Positions 53,574 through 61,967 of a DNA stretch of 64,000 nucleotides are shown here, piece by piece. Under the pieces are notes generated by a model. It was given only the letters and a program-made list of their open reading frames with translations. It ran no database searches and had not been told where the DNA came from. The position numbers and the translations under genes were made by a program. Numbering within the stretch: the first letter of the stretch is position 1; each line of letters starts with the position of its first letter. Source of the stretch: Flavobacteriia bacterium (GTDB lineage: Bacteria; Bacteroidota; Bacteroidia; Flavobacteriales_D; Crocinitomicaceae); assembly GCA_947463445.1 (NCBI GenBank), contig CANHRS010000006.1, positions 1 to 64,000 of the forward strand. The letters are read 5' to 3'.

Positions 53574-56500
53574 TCCTTACTTGTGTTCCAGATAAACTAG
53601 AATCAAATATATTTAAGTTTGTTGTTTCGTAATTGAAGACGGTTGTTTCAAACTCTCGATTTAGTAAATCCAATCTATCTTTCGTTAATTTTTGACCAAA
53701 TGATTTATGAAAAGAATTTGAAGCTCCTTCATCAAATCCAGTGCCATTATCTCGGATTGTACAAATTAGTTTTCCTGCATCGATGAAGAAATATATATCA
53801 ATCGTTTGTTGTTTATCAGAATCATGTTCAAAGGCATGTTCAAAGGCATTTTCTATGAATGGTTGCAAAATCAAAGGCGGTATGAGTGTTCTATATTTAT
53901 CAATTGAATTATCCATTTTAATTGAAGTTGTAACCTTATCAAATCGCATTTTCTGCACATTCATATAACTTTCAAGAAAACGAATTTCTGTTTCTAATGG
54001 CATTAATTTTTCCGATGCATTTTCAAGAGTTTGACGAATCAGTTTCGAAAACTCTCCAAGGTAATGCAAAGCATTGGTTGTGTCATTATCTATTATGTAA
54101 TTCTGAATGGAATTTATTGCATTGAAAGTGAAATGCGGATTCATTTGAGCTCTTAGAGCCTCTAATTTGGTTTCTGTCAGCTTATTTGTTACTTCCGCTT
54201 TTTCTCGTTCTCTGTGGTTAATAACTCGAATTCGATATCGAATGATTAGAAAAGTTAACGTTATAAAGATTAGCAATACCAAAGTAATAAACCAAGTTGT
54301 TTTCCAGAATGGTGGAGTGATGATTAAAGTGATTACTTTGGTTTGAAACCTACTTCCAGTTCCAGTATTTTTACCTTCCATATGAATTAAATATTTTCCA
54401 ATCGGAAGACCTAATAATTGTAGATTTCCATTTGGTTGGAATTTACTCCATGCATTAGAAAGACCATCAATTTTGTAACGATACTCATTTTTGTTAGCAT
54501 TGAAAGAATTAATGGATGAAAATAATATTTGTAAATCATTTTGTTTGTATGTTAATTCTATCTTTTCATTTGAAATAGTCCCCCAAGTATAGTCTAGTTT
54601 TTTAGTGTAACGATTTCCATTTACATAAAGTTCGTTAATTCTAATTGGTGCTTTCCTTTGGTTAATTTCATTTAGAATCGATTTAGTGTTTAACTTAATA
54701 AGACCATTATTGCTTCCAATCCAAAGATTTGCATTTTTGTCTTTAACACAATCATTAAACTGTATATCTTCTATCCCTTCAGATTTGTCTAGCAATTTAA
54801 AAAAACGATTGTTTTTCAGGATGTTAATTCCTTTGTTAGTTCCTATGAAATAAGTCCCGTCATCATATTCAATAAAAGAAATCGAAGTACCAACAATGTC
54901 TTTGTATGGTTTAAATTCTTTAATTATAAGCAATTTCTGACCATCCCATTTTGTAACGAATACACTTCCATTATTTGCACCAATAATTAATTCATTTTTG
55001 TTATTTAAAATTAGCTCTTTAATGTTATTCTCTTTAAATTTTTGTTGTTGAATTAATGATGTAAATTTGCCATTCTCCAATAAGAATAAACCTTTAGAAC
55101 TTGAACCAAACCAAATTAACTTTCCTTGTTTAACAATCTTATTTATATCACTAGGAATACTTTGACCACTTTTGAAATAAGTAGCATTATTGATTCTGTC
55201 GAATTTATTTTGAAGTAAATTTACTCTACCATACATGTGAGAATAATATAATCTGTCCTTATCATCAAAAACAGAATGACCACCATCAGAACCATAAATA
55301 TGTTTAATTTCTAATTTTGAATCAAAACAGAAAAGACCCCAAGTAGTATTTACCCATACATTACTCTCATTATCCATAACAATATTAAATGAAGTAAAAC
55401 CCTCAGGTTTGTTTAGTCGGATATAATCTAAATCTACTTGGAGTAATTTTGGATGAGTTTTGATATATCTTTTCACCTTTTGTTGAAGTGAATTTTTTGA
55501 AATAACAATTGGCTTTTTCGCTTTTTTCAGTATTATTATATTGTCTTTACCTCCAATCCACATTGTACCTTCTTTTTCTAAAAACAGCTCATGTATTTGA
55601 AGTTCTTTTAATCCAAAGAAAGACGAATTGAATAGTTCTATTTGTTTACTTAAATCAACTATAAAGATTCCCTTATCAATAGAGCCAACCCAAATTTGTT
55701 TTGATTCTTGGTCATAATAATTGCACCACAATCCATTGGAAGTAATATTGGCTTTTTCGGTAACATTTGTAATTGAATTATTTTTAAACTCAAACAACCC
55801 CCCATTTGGGTCAGTAACATTCCATGCAGAACAATAGATTGAATTTATAGATTTTGAATAATTCCAAATAATTGGATTTGTAGTTGAGTGTATTTTTCCA
55901 CTTTCAATATTTTTAGTGTAAAGAATTTTGTCGTAACTAGAACAATAATAAATGTTTGAATTATGAAAGCTTGAGTATACAATATTTAGATAAAATATGC
56001 TATCTAATTTGCTTTCTTTCAGTTGCTTGTTTATGGATAATTTATATACCCCATTATAACTCGAAGTAATCCATATTTTGTCTTTGAATTCATCGATTCC
56101 AACTATTTGAAACCCTAGAATTCCATTTTTCTTTTGAAATGATTTAAACTTTTTCCCATTAAAAATACTCAACCCATTTTCGGTTGCTAGTATTAAACAA
56201 TTATGGGTTTTTGAATAATGAATTTTACGAATATTATTATTTATTAATCCGTTCTTTTCATTGAAATAAGTAAACTTTTCACCATCAAATTTTGCTAATC
56301 CATTGCCATAAATAGAAAACCACAAATTGTGTTCTTTATCTTCTACGATTGACCAAACTTGGGTATATTTTAACCCATTTGATTCATTATAAACTTTATA
56401 GTTTTTGCCATCGTACCTACAAAGTCCAGCATCTGTTCCAATCCACATATAATCTCTAGAATCTTTGAAGAAACATTTGATGTTATTACTTGGTAAACCT

Positions 56501-56592
56501 TCATTTAAAGTAATATTTTTGCTAGGGATTGATTGAGCAATGGTAATTCCAATACAAATAAAACTTAAAATAAAACAAAGTATAAGCCTCAT
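53548..56592 (-). CDS. LytS-type sensor histidine kinase with periplasmic propeller
   Basis: A 1014-residue sensor. The signal peptide MRLILCFILSFICIGITIAQS is followed by many Reg_prop blades of the 'DSRDYMWIGTDAGLCRYDGKNYKVYNESNGL' form, likely folding as two beta-propellers, then a Y_Y_Y domain (SFNANKNEYRYKIDGLSNAWSKF). One membrane helix (TTWFITLVLLIFITLTFLIIRY) leads to the LytS/YehU kinase domain with His820 in ALRAQMNPHFTFNAINSIQNY and the ATP pocket LQPFIENAFEHAF and IRDNGTGFDEG. Such sensors often detect carbohydrates. The gene directly abuts its response regulator, which comes first in the operon. Confidence 0.9.
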   Translation of the reverse strand: MRLILCFILSFICIGITIAQSIPSKNITLNEGLPSNNIKCFFKDSRDYMWIGTDAGLCRYDGKNYKVYNESNGLKYTQVWSIVEDKEHNLWFSIYGNGLAKFDGEKFTYFNEKNGLINNNIRKIHYSKTHNCLILATENGLSIFNGKKFKSFQKKNGILGFQIVGIDEFKDKIWITSSYNGVYKLSINKQLKESKLDSIFYLNIVYSSFHNSNIYYCSSYDKILYTKNIESGKIHSTTNPIIWNYSKSINSIYCSAWNVTDPNGGLFEFKNNSITNVTEKANITSNGLWCNYYDQESKQIWVGSIDKGIFIVDLSKQIELFNSSFFGLKELQIHELFLEKEGTMWIGGKDNIIILKKAKKPIVISKNSLQQKVKRYIKTHPKLLQVDLDYIRLNKPEGFTSFNIVMDNESNVWVNTTWGLFCFDSKLEIKHIYGSDGGHSVFDDKDRLYYSHMYGRVNLLQNKFDRINNATYFKSGQSIPSDINKIVKQGKLIWFGSSSKGLFLLENGKFTSLIQQQKFKENNIKELILNNKNELIIGANNGSVFVTKWDGQKLLIIKEFKPYKDIVGTSISFIEYDDGTYFIGTNKGINILKNNRFFKLLDKSEGIEDIQFNDCVKDKNANLWIGSNNGLIKLNTKSILNEINQRKAPIRINELYVNGNRYTKKLDYTWGTISNEKIELTYKQNDLQILFSSINSFNANKNEYRYKIDGLSNAWSKFQPNGNLQLLGLPIGKYLIHMEGKNTGTGSRFQTKVITLIITPPFWKTTWFITLVLLIFITLTFLIIRYRIRVINHREREKAEVTNKLTETKLEALRAQMNPHFTFNAINSIQNYIIDNDTTNALHYLGEFSKLIRQTLENASEKLMPLETEIRFLESYMNVQKMRFDKVTTSIKMDNSIDKYRTLIPPLILQPFIENAFEHAFEHDSDKQQTIDIYFFIDAGKLICTIRDNGTGFDEGASNSFHKSFGQKLTKDRLDLLNREFETTVFNYETTNLNIFDSSLSGTQVRITFLLLME

Positions 56593-57354
56593 CTATACAG
56601 TTCTATTTTTATAAATAAAACTTACCAATTGTTCACTTTTACGCACAGAAACGTCAAGTTTTACACCAGTAGTCATGGTTACAGAATATCCTTCCACTCG
56701 GCTATAACTTGATATGTAATTCAAATTAACTAATGTAGATTTATGTATTCGAAAGAAAACGTTGTTGGGTAAGGTTTCTTCCAAATACTTCAACGTTTTA
56801 GTTACCGTAATTTCACGACCTTGAAGTGTAATAATCTTAGAATAGTTGTCCATACCTTCACAGTAGACAATGTTGGATATCTTTTCTAATTCGTATCCAG
56901 TTGAAGTAGGTAAGGCTATTTTATTAAATTGAGTAGAGTCTGTATTTAAGTTTTCTAGCAAAGCATTAATTCGTTGTTGATTAGTGGTAGCTGTTTGTTT
57001 ACGTTCAAGACGTTTAATAGCATCATTTAAGTCAACAAAATTAATTGGCTTCAATAGGTAATCAATCGCAGAATGTTTGATAGCATCGATTGCGTAGTTT
57101 TTATGAGCAGTAGTGAAAATGATGTCAAAAAACACATTATCAAAGTACTTGAATAACTGAAATCCATCTTCGCCTTTCATTTCAATATCTAAAAAGATAA
57201 GTTCTGGATGAAGTTTGTTAATCAATTCCACGCCTTGACTTACAGATTCCACAGCACCTAAAACAATTAGTTTCGTTCCGAAGTATTGACTAATTAGCTT
57301 TTCAAGAAATTCTCTTGCTGGTTTTTCATCATCGATAATAATGCATGTAATCAT
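56593..57354 (-). CDS. LytTR-family response regulator
   Basis: A 253-residue two-component regulator. Receiver domain: acidic pair D8-D9 in CIIIDDEKPAREFLEKL, phospho-acceptor Asp56 in ELIFLDIEMKGEDGFQLF and Lys in YLLKPINFVDLND. The C-terminal LytTR DNA-binding domain contains GYELEKISNIVYCEGMDNYSKIITLQGREITVTKTLKYLEETL and FFRIHKSTLVNLNYI. Its stop is followed without a gap by the kinase start. Likely targets include the LamG/barrel/lipoprotein operon just downstream, an inference from position only. Confidence 0.93.
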   Translation of the reverse strand: MITCIIIDDEKPAREFLEKLISQYFGTKLIVLGAVESVSQGVELINKLHPELIFLDIEMKGEDGFQLFKYFDNVFFDIIFTTAHKNYAIDAIKHSAIDYLLKPINFVDLNDAIKRLERKQTATTNQQRINALLENLNTDSTQFNKIALPTSTGYELEKISNIVYCEGMDNYSKIITLQGREITVTKTLKYLEETLPNNVFFRIHKSTLVNLNYISSYSRVEGYSVTMTTGVKLDVSVRKSEQLVSFIYKNRTV

Positions 57355-57644
57355 GTGTGATAATGTAATGAGTAAATTCTTATATACTTACGACAAAACT
57401 AAAGTAATTAATCAGAATTATATTCTTCATTTATTTTTCGTTGGGATATTTTGGTGAACGATATATTTCGACGTAGGAGTGTTAAAATTTCCAGATAGTA
57501 CAGTCGTTTTAGTTTTAAAAAGAAAATAAACTAAAATATTCTGCAAGTATTTCATATACCGGAGTGCTAAAATTGCTGTTTTTGACACTATAAAGTAATG
57601 ATTCAATAAATAAGTTTGTTTATAAAAGGAAGAATATAGAAGCA
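57355..57644. other. Intergenic stretch upstream of the LytTR regulator, with two diverged direct repeats
   Basis: No convincing gene. Two related segments lie 85 bases apart: GGAGTGTTAAAATT at 57476-57489 and GGAGTGCTAAAATT at 57561-57574, each preceded by TATTTC 6-7 bases earlier. They could be regulator sites or remnants of a duplication. The 81-codon ORF on the minus strand here shows no family features. Confidence 0.4.
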
Positions 57645-57681
57645 AAAAACCCAATAAACACTGGGTGTTCACTGGGTTTTT
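57645..57681 (-). terminator. Terminator after tRNA-Asn
   Basis: AAAAACCCA and TGGGTTTTT form a 9-base stem across a 19-base loop; on the minus strand the stem ends in TTTTTT. It starts 5 bases past the tRNA 3' end. Confidence 0.65.
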
Positions 57682-57685
57682 CTAG

Positions 57686-57759
57686 CGCTCTCTCCTGGGC
57701 TCGAACCAGGGACCCTCTGATTAACAGTCAGATGCTCTAACCAACTGAGCTAAGAAAGC
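57686..57759 (-). tRNA. tRNA-Asn (anticodon GTT)
   Basis: Minus-strand sequence of 74 bases folds as a full cloverleaf: acceptor GCTTTCT with AGAGAGC (one G-U pair) and discriminator G; D arm GCTCAGTTGGTTAGAGC; anticodon arm TCTGA-CTGTTAA-TCAGA with anticodon GTT; variable GGGTC; T arm CCTGG-TTCGAGC-CCAGG. CCA is not encoded. Confidence 0.96.
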
Positions 57760-57839
57760 AATTCACAACTCCGACTGAATTGTGAGTGCAAATATATATA
57801 AAAAATTTAATTCCAATATATTTTTGCAATTTTTTTTAC

Positions 57840-58289
57840 TTAAAAATCATCTTCGTCAATAGAGAAATCTTCTAGAGCTGAGTCAACATATTCATTATCA
57901 TCATTTTCAACTTCGTCGATAATATCTTCCGTCATGGTTCCATCGAATTTTGCAGGACGTAAAATGTTTGTTTGGGCAACATTTAGGCGAATTTCTGTAC
58001 GTACAAATCCGTCTTCCATCGTATACGCTTTTGCAAAAGGGGAACCAATTAGTTCCACCAATGCACCTTTTTTAAGGAAGTCAAGTATGCGTAAGTTTGC
58101 TCCTTCTTTTTTCCAAATCGTACAATTTACCCACGTTGTTTTTGTTTTTGATTCACCAGAGCGTTTGTCTCTCCAGTTTTTGTTGTGTGCAACAGGAAAG
58201 TTAATCGCAATCACACCTCTGTCCATCGTTTTAAGTGTAGCGTCTTTTCCAATGTTTCCGATAAGTCTGGTTTCAAATACTGTAGCCAT
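57840..58289 (-). CDS. ssb: Single-stranded DNA-binding protein
   Basis: A 149-residue OB-fold protein binding ssDNA in replication and repair. The N-terminal domain MATVFETRLIGNIGKDATLKTMDRGVIAINFPVAHNKNW is followed by TTWVNCTIWKKEGANLRILDFLKKGALVELIGSPFAKAY and RLNVAQTNILRP. The C-terminus is acidic and ends DFSIDEDDF, the tip used to recruit partner proteins (final Phe preceded by Asp). It lies downstream of a short lipoprotein gene in the same orientation. Confidence 0.93.
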   Translation of the reverse strand: MATVFETRLIGNIGKDATLKTMDRGVIAINFPVAHNKNWRDKRSGESKTKTTWVNCTIWKKEGANLRILDFLKKGALVELIGSPFAKAYTMEDGFVRTEIRLNVAQTNILRPAKFDGTMTEDIIDEVENDDNEYVDSALEDFSIDEDDF

Positions 58290-58371
58290 ATTGTTATTTA
58301 TTAATCGTTTAAGGTTGAAAATTAAAAAAAGAATTTTGAATATGCAAATTCAGAAGTCTGAAATTTTAATG

Positions 58372-58755
58372 TTACTTTTTGTACACATATACTTTATGAC
58401 CATTCATGTTTTGTGTGATGGTTAAGTTGTTATCTGTAATGCTTGTGAAATCATACCCTTGATCGTCATATCCTCCTTCTGGTTTTGTGCGAGAAATTGA
58501 AATTGAACCGGATTTCAATAAAGCATATGTTCCATAGGTTACTTTTGGAATACCTTTGGTTGTTTTTGTTTCTGTGATTGTGCCACCACGACCATCCGGC
58601 GCAAAATGAAGTTGTTCTTTATAGTCCGTGTCTAGGGATTGGTCATCAATCGAAACTAAATACCACATACCTGCTATTTTTTTATTGGTCGTAGCTTCCG
58701 GTGAGCAAGAAAATAACGCAAGTAATAAAGTACTAAATACAACGATTTGTTTCAT
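58372..58755 (-). CDS. Small lipocalin-like lipoprotein
   Basis: A 127-residue lipoprotein: MKQIVVFSTLLLALFSCSPEATT with the lipobox cysteine at 17. The mature part begins KKIAGMWYLVSIDDQ, the G-x-W motif seen at the start of lipocalin-like folds, and continues as short strands (GTYALLKSGSISISRTKPEGG, NNLTITQNMNGHKVYVYKK). Ligand and role unknown. It lies 82 bases upstream of ssb and 35 bases after the FAD enzyme gene. Confidence 0.7.
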   Translation of the reverse strand: MKQIVVFSTLLLALFSCSPEATTNKKIAGMWYLVSIDDQSLDTDYKEQLHFAPDGRGGTITETKTTKGIPKVTYGTYALLKSGSISISRTKPEGGYDDQGYDFTSITDNNLTITQNMNGHKVYVYKK

Positions 58756-58790
58756 GGTTTTATTTTTTTTAAGTAAAAATAGAAATCTTT

Positions 58791-59843
58791 TTATAGCAAA
58801 CGTTTGTGGTAACGTTGAATATCTATTTCGCGGTCTAGGTTTTTGTCATTTAATATAAAGTCTGTCATTTCTTTGGCGAGTAGGGGAGCCATTAGATACC
58901 CTTTTGTTCCTAATCCGTTAAAGATACTTAGTGCGGGGAAGTGTATGTGTTTTCCTAGAAGCGGTCTTCGGTCTAGTACTGTTGGTCTTATTCCTGCTTC
59001 CTGATCTAGTACTTCGAAATTACACGAGCTTAGGTTTTGGAGATGACCAATGAGTTCTGAACGCGCTGCTTCCGTTGTGTGTAGTGTAGGGTCGTCCCAG
59101 GCGTAGGTTGCTCCAACGCGGTAAATAGTATCTTTTACAGGTAGTGTAAAACATTTTCGGTTTAGTGATTCTGAGTTTGATATATCTTCGGAAGTGATTG
59201 TAATTGTTTCTCCCTTGGTTGCTTGTAATGGTAAATAGTTAAACCATGGGTTTTCTAGTCCATGGTACCCTTCGCAAAAAATGATTTTTGCAAATTGTTC
59301 GCCTTTATAGGTTGCGTTTTGAGGATCGATATCCTTGTATTGGATTTTTTCTATGCGCAATCGCTTTGTTTGTTGTAACCACTTAAAAGCATCGTCTAAC
59401 AATTGTTTGGTAGAAATATACGCTGCATTTAATACTTCTCCGGTTCCGTAGGTGTTAATTACCGAAGTGTTCTTGTGGTCCGAATCATCTAGCGGCTTGA
59501 GGTATGCTTGGTATTCTTCTAAATTTTGTTTTTTTACCCAGAAATCATATTCTTGTTGGTGTGCAAACGCACGTCTAATTGGAATTGGGTGGAAATAGGT
59601 TTGACCCCATTCAGTCGTTGCCTCTGCATAAAATTGTTTTGCATAGGGTAAAAATTCATCTACACGCCAACTTTTTGCCATGCGACGGAATACCATCGGA
59701 TTGATAAGTCCTGCAGCGATACGGGAACTGTGATTTTTCCCTGCATCAATCACTTCAAATGGGATGTTTCGTTTGTCTAGGTGTCTTGCAAGTGCTACGC
59801 CAGCGATTCCTGCGCCTACGAGTAATATTTTTTGTTGTTCCAT
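58791..59843 (-). CDS. FAD-dependent oxidoreductase of the DAO family
   Basis: A 350-residue flavoenzyme. The FAD-binding Rossmann motif KILLVGAGIAGVALARHLDKRNIPFEVIDAG is followed by HSSRIAAGLINPMVFRRMAKSW, and the C-terminus contains AGIRPTVLDRRPLLGKH and GLGTKGYLMAPLLAKEM, all typical of D-amino-acid oxidase-like proteins (ThiO/MnmC-C group). No MnmC methyltransferase domain is present. Substrate unknown. Its start codon shares one base with the comF stop, implying coupled translation. Confidence 0.85.
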   Translation of the reverse strand: MEQQKILLVGAGIAGVALARHLDKRNIPFEVIDAGKNHSSRIAAGLINPMVFRRMAKSWRVDEFLPYAKQFYAEATTEWGQTYFHPIPIRRAFAHQQEYDFWVKKQNLEEYQAYLKPLDDSDHKNTSVINTYGTGEVLNAAYISTKQLLDDAFKWLQQTKRLRIEKIQYKDIDPQNATYKGEQFAKIIFCEGYHGLENPWFNYLPLQATKGETITITSEDISNSESLNRKCFTLPVKDTIYRVGATYAWDDPTLHTTEAARSELIGHLQNLSSCNFEVLDQEAGIRPTVLDRRPLLGKHIHFPALSIFNGLGTKGYLMAPLLAKEMTDFILNDKNLDREIDIQRYHKRLL

Positions 59844-60589
59844 TATTTGGCAATTGCTAAAGTAATTATACTAATTTTTAGTTGTGGATGGTGGTTTTGT
59901 ATTTCTTTCACACATACTTCTAAAGTAGATCCAGTGGTTACAACATCGTCAACCAATGCGATGTTTTGGTAGTTGTTTAATTCGTTTATATCCAACTTAA
60001 ATGTGTTTTGTACATTTTCCCACCGCTTAAATCTTCCTTTTTTTGTTTGACTATCACCATGTTTGATTCTTTTTAATAGTTTCTCATTACATGGGATATT
60101 ACTTGTTTGTCTTATTCCTTCTGCTAATAATTGGCTTTGGTTGTAGCCGCGTTGGTACGCCTTTTTTATATGTAATGGAATTGGAATTAAACAGTCAACC
60201 TCTTTAAATTTAGCTATTTTTAAAAGGTTAACACCTATTCTCCTTCCCATTTCTAGGGCTAAGTTTTTTTTGTTTTGGTATTTAATACCATGTAATATTT
60301 GTTGGGTGCTTATTTCTTTTTCAAAATGTAGAAGACTATAGGTTGCTTCTAGCTTAATTCTGCCCCAAAAAAGTTTATCTAGTTTACTTGCTTCTTGGAA
60401 CTTTTCGAATTGTGTATAATGTAGCTCGGTTTCGCAGAGGTGACAAATTTGAATTTTTTTATTGTTTGTTTCTGCGTTACAAATTAAACAGGTATTGGGA
60501 TAAATTAAATGACTTAAATCTGCTTTCCATTCAACTAATTTTTTTTGCCAATTTCGGTATACGGATAGTGTTTTAGTGTGTTGCGACAT
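59843..60589 (-). CDS. comF: ComF-family protein (phosphoribosyltransferase-like)
   Basis: A 248-residue ComF homologue, related to natural transformation proteins. N-terminal zinc-ribbon cysteines occur as LIYPNTCLICNAETNNKKIQICHLCE. The C-terminal phosphoribosyltransferase domain has the PRPP motif NIALVDDVVTTGSTLEVC and the family segment IPIPLHIKKAYQRGYNQSQLLAEGI. Function in DNA uptake is by family, and its enzymatic activity is unproven. First gene of the comF-FAD enzyme pair. Confidence 0.9.
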   Translation of the reverse strand: MSQHTKTLSVYRNWQKKLVEWKADLSHLIYPNTCLICNAETNNKKIQICHLCETELHYTQFEKFQEASKLDKLFWGRIKLEATYSLLHFEKEISTQQILHGIKYQNKKNLALEMGRRIGVNLLKIAKFKEVDCLIPIPLHIKKAYQRGYNQSQLLAEGIRQTSNIPCNEKLLKRIKHGDSQTKKGRFKRWENVQNTFKLDINELNNYQNIALVDDVVTTGSTLEVCVKEIQNHHPQLKISIITLAIAK

Positions 60590-60713
60590 ATGTAAACAAT
60601 TGGATGTTAAAAAGGGTCATTTTTTTTTCTTGACAGGTGTTTGTATATGGTGTAAATTTATACAAAACTCTTGTAATATAAGTGAGTAAAAAACTTGAAT
60701 TATTTTCAAAATA

Positions 60714-60767
60714 TTTATCGACAAAATGATTTTATTCGTTGTGAATATCTTTTAAGTCGTCGATAAA
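60714..60767. promoter_or_regulatory. Inverted repeat TTTATCGAC / GTCGATAAA upstream of nrdB
   Basis: A perfect 9-base inverted pair separated by 36 bases. The two arms are also starts of a loose direct similarity (TCGACAAAA-TGATTTTATTCG and TCGATAAAAAGTTGATTTTCTTCG). It lies about 80 bases upstream of the predicted -33 box and could be an operator pair for the RNR genes. Confidence 0.35.
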
Positions 60768-60844
60768 AAGTTGATTTTCTTCGGTACTACAAGGAGTTCA
60801 GAAACGGGTTGTTGAAAACGTTTGTCTTTTGTGAATTTCTTTAA

Positions 60845-60875
60845 TTGCAAGAACTGATTAAAATGACAATTTTTG
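60845..60875 (+). promoter_or_regulatory. Candidate promoter of nrdB-nrdA
   Basis: TTG (60845-60847) is followed after 20 bases by AATTTTTG (60868-60875), matching TAnnTTTG except for the first base. The predicted leader is about 70 bases, long for this window, leaving room for control. Confidence 0.5.
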
Positions 60876-60952
60876 TAACCCCGTTAATAATTCCTCTCCA
60901 AGAAAGAGATGCATTTTTAAAGACTTAATATATACCAATTTAATTAAATAGT

Positions 60953-61930
60953 ATGAATCACGTAGAACCAATTTTAGTGCCTAATGAAGGAAGGTTTGTA
61001 TTGTTTCCAATACAGCATGATGATATTTGGGCTTTTTATAAAAAGGCGGAAGCAAGTTTTTGGACTGCAGAGGAAATTGATATGTCTGCGGATATTATCG
61101 ATTGGGAAAACAAATTGAATGAGAATGAAAAACATTTCATCAAACATATTCTTGCGTTTTTCGCGGCGTCTGATGGTATTGTAAACGAAAATTTAGCTGA
61201 AAACTTTTTGTCGGAAGTACAATATACGGAGGCTAAATTCTTTTATGGTTTCCAAATCACGATTGAAAATATCCATTCAGAGACCTATTCTTTGTTGATT
61301 GATACCTTAATTAAAGATTCAGCGGATAAATCACATTTGTTCAATGCGATTGATACATTAACATGTGTTCGTAAGAAAGCAGATTGGGCTTTACGTTGGA
61401 TTGAGCAAGGAACATTTGCGCAACGTTTGGTAGCTTTTGCAGCGGTTGAAGGAATTTTCTTTTCTGGATCTTTCTGTTCTATTTTCTGGTTGAAAAAACG
61501 TGGTTTAATGCCAGGATTAGGATTCTCTAACGAGTTGATTTCTAGAGATGAAGGTTTGCACTGTGATTTCGCTTGTTTGTTATACAATAATCACGTTGTA
61601 AATAAGTTAGATAAGAAAGAAGTAGAACAAATTATCTTGGATGCAGTAGCGATTGAAAAAGAATTTATTTTGGATGCGCTTCCTGTAAAATTAATTGGAA
61701 TGAATAGTGACTTAATGTCGCAATACATTGAATTCGTAGCAGATAGATTGTTAGTGGAGTTGGGGAATGAAAAAGTATTTAACGCTACAAACCCATTCGA
61801 TTTCATGGATATGTTGTCGATTCAAGGTAAATCGAATTTCTTTGAAAAGCGTGTGGCAGAATACCAAAAAGCAGGTGTGATGAACAGTGGGAATGACAAC
61901 CACGGTTTTAGCATGGACGAAGATTTTTAA
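60953..61930 (+). CDS. nrdB: Class Ia ribonucleotide reductase, small subunit
   Basis: Small (R2) subunit that holds the diiron-tyrosyl radical cofactor for making deoxyribonucleotides. Ligands are visible: Asp74 in [10 protein letters not shown], Glu105 and His108 in [11 protein letters not shown], Glu in [11 protein letters not shown] and Glu/His in [10 protein letters not shown]. The radical tyrosine is Tyr112. The sequence closely follows the eukaryotic R2 pattern, known for this phylum. Length 325 residues; the C-terminal tail SMDEDF should dock to NrdA. nrdA starts 37 bases downstream. Confidence 0.96.
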   Translation: MNHVEPILVPNEGRFVLFPIQHDDIWAFYKKAEASFWTAEEIDMSADIIDWENKLNENEKHFIKHILAFFAASDGIVNENLAENFLSEVQYTEAKFFYGFQITIENIHSETYSLLIDTLIKDSADKSHLFNAIDTLTCVRKKADWALRWIEQGTFAQRLVAFAAVEGIFFSGSFCSIFWLKKRGLMPGLGFSNELISRDEGLHCDFACLLYNNHVVNKLDKKEVEQIILDAVAIEKEFILDALPVKLIGMNSDLMSQYIEFVADRLLVELGNEKVFNATNPFDFMDMLSIQGKSNFFEKRVAEYQKAGVMNSGNDNHGFSMDEDF

Positions 61931-61967
61931 TTGAAAAACAAATTACCCTTAAATATAGAATAAAGAT

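Larger units (their letters stand above)
60590..60952. other. 363-base intergenic region upstream of nrdB
   Basis: No gene seen. It separates the divergent comF and nrdB genes and holds an inverted repeat at 60714-60767 and a promoter match at 60845-60875. No convincing NrdR box or cobalamin riboswitch core was recognised. Confidence 0.6.

Noticed and set aside
57427-57672. 81-codon minus-strand ORF upstream of the LytTR gene
   Set aside because: No recognisable domain or export signal, AT-rich random composition, and it contains the tRNA terminator.
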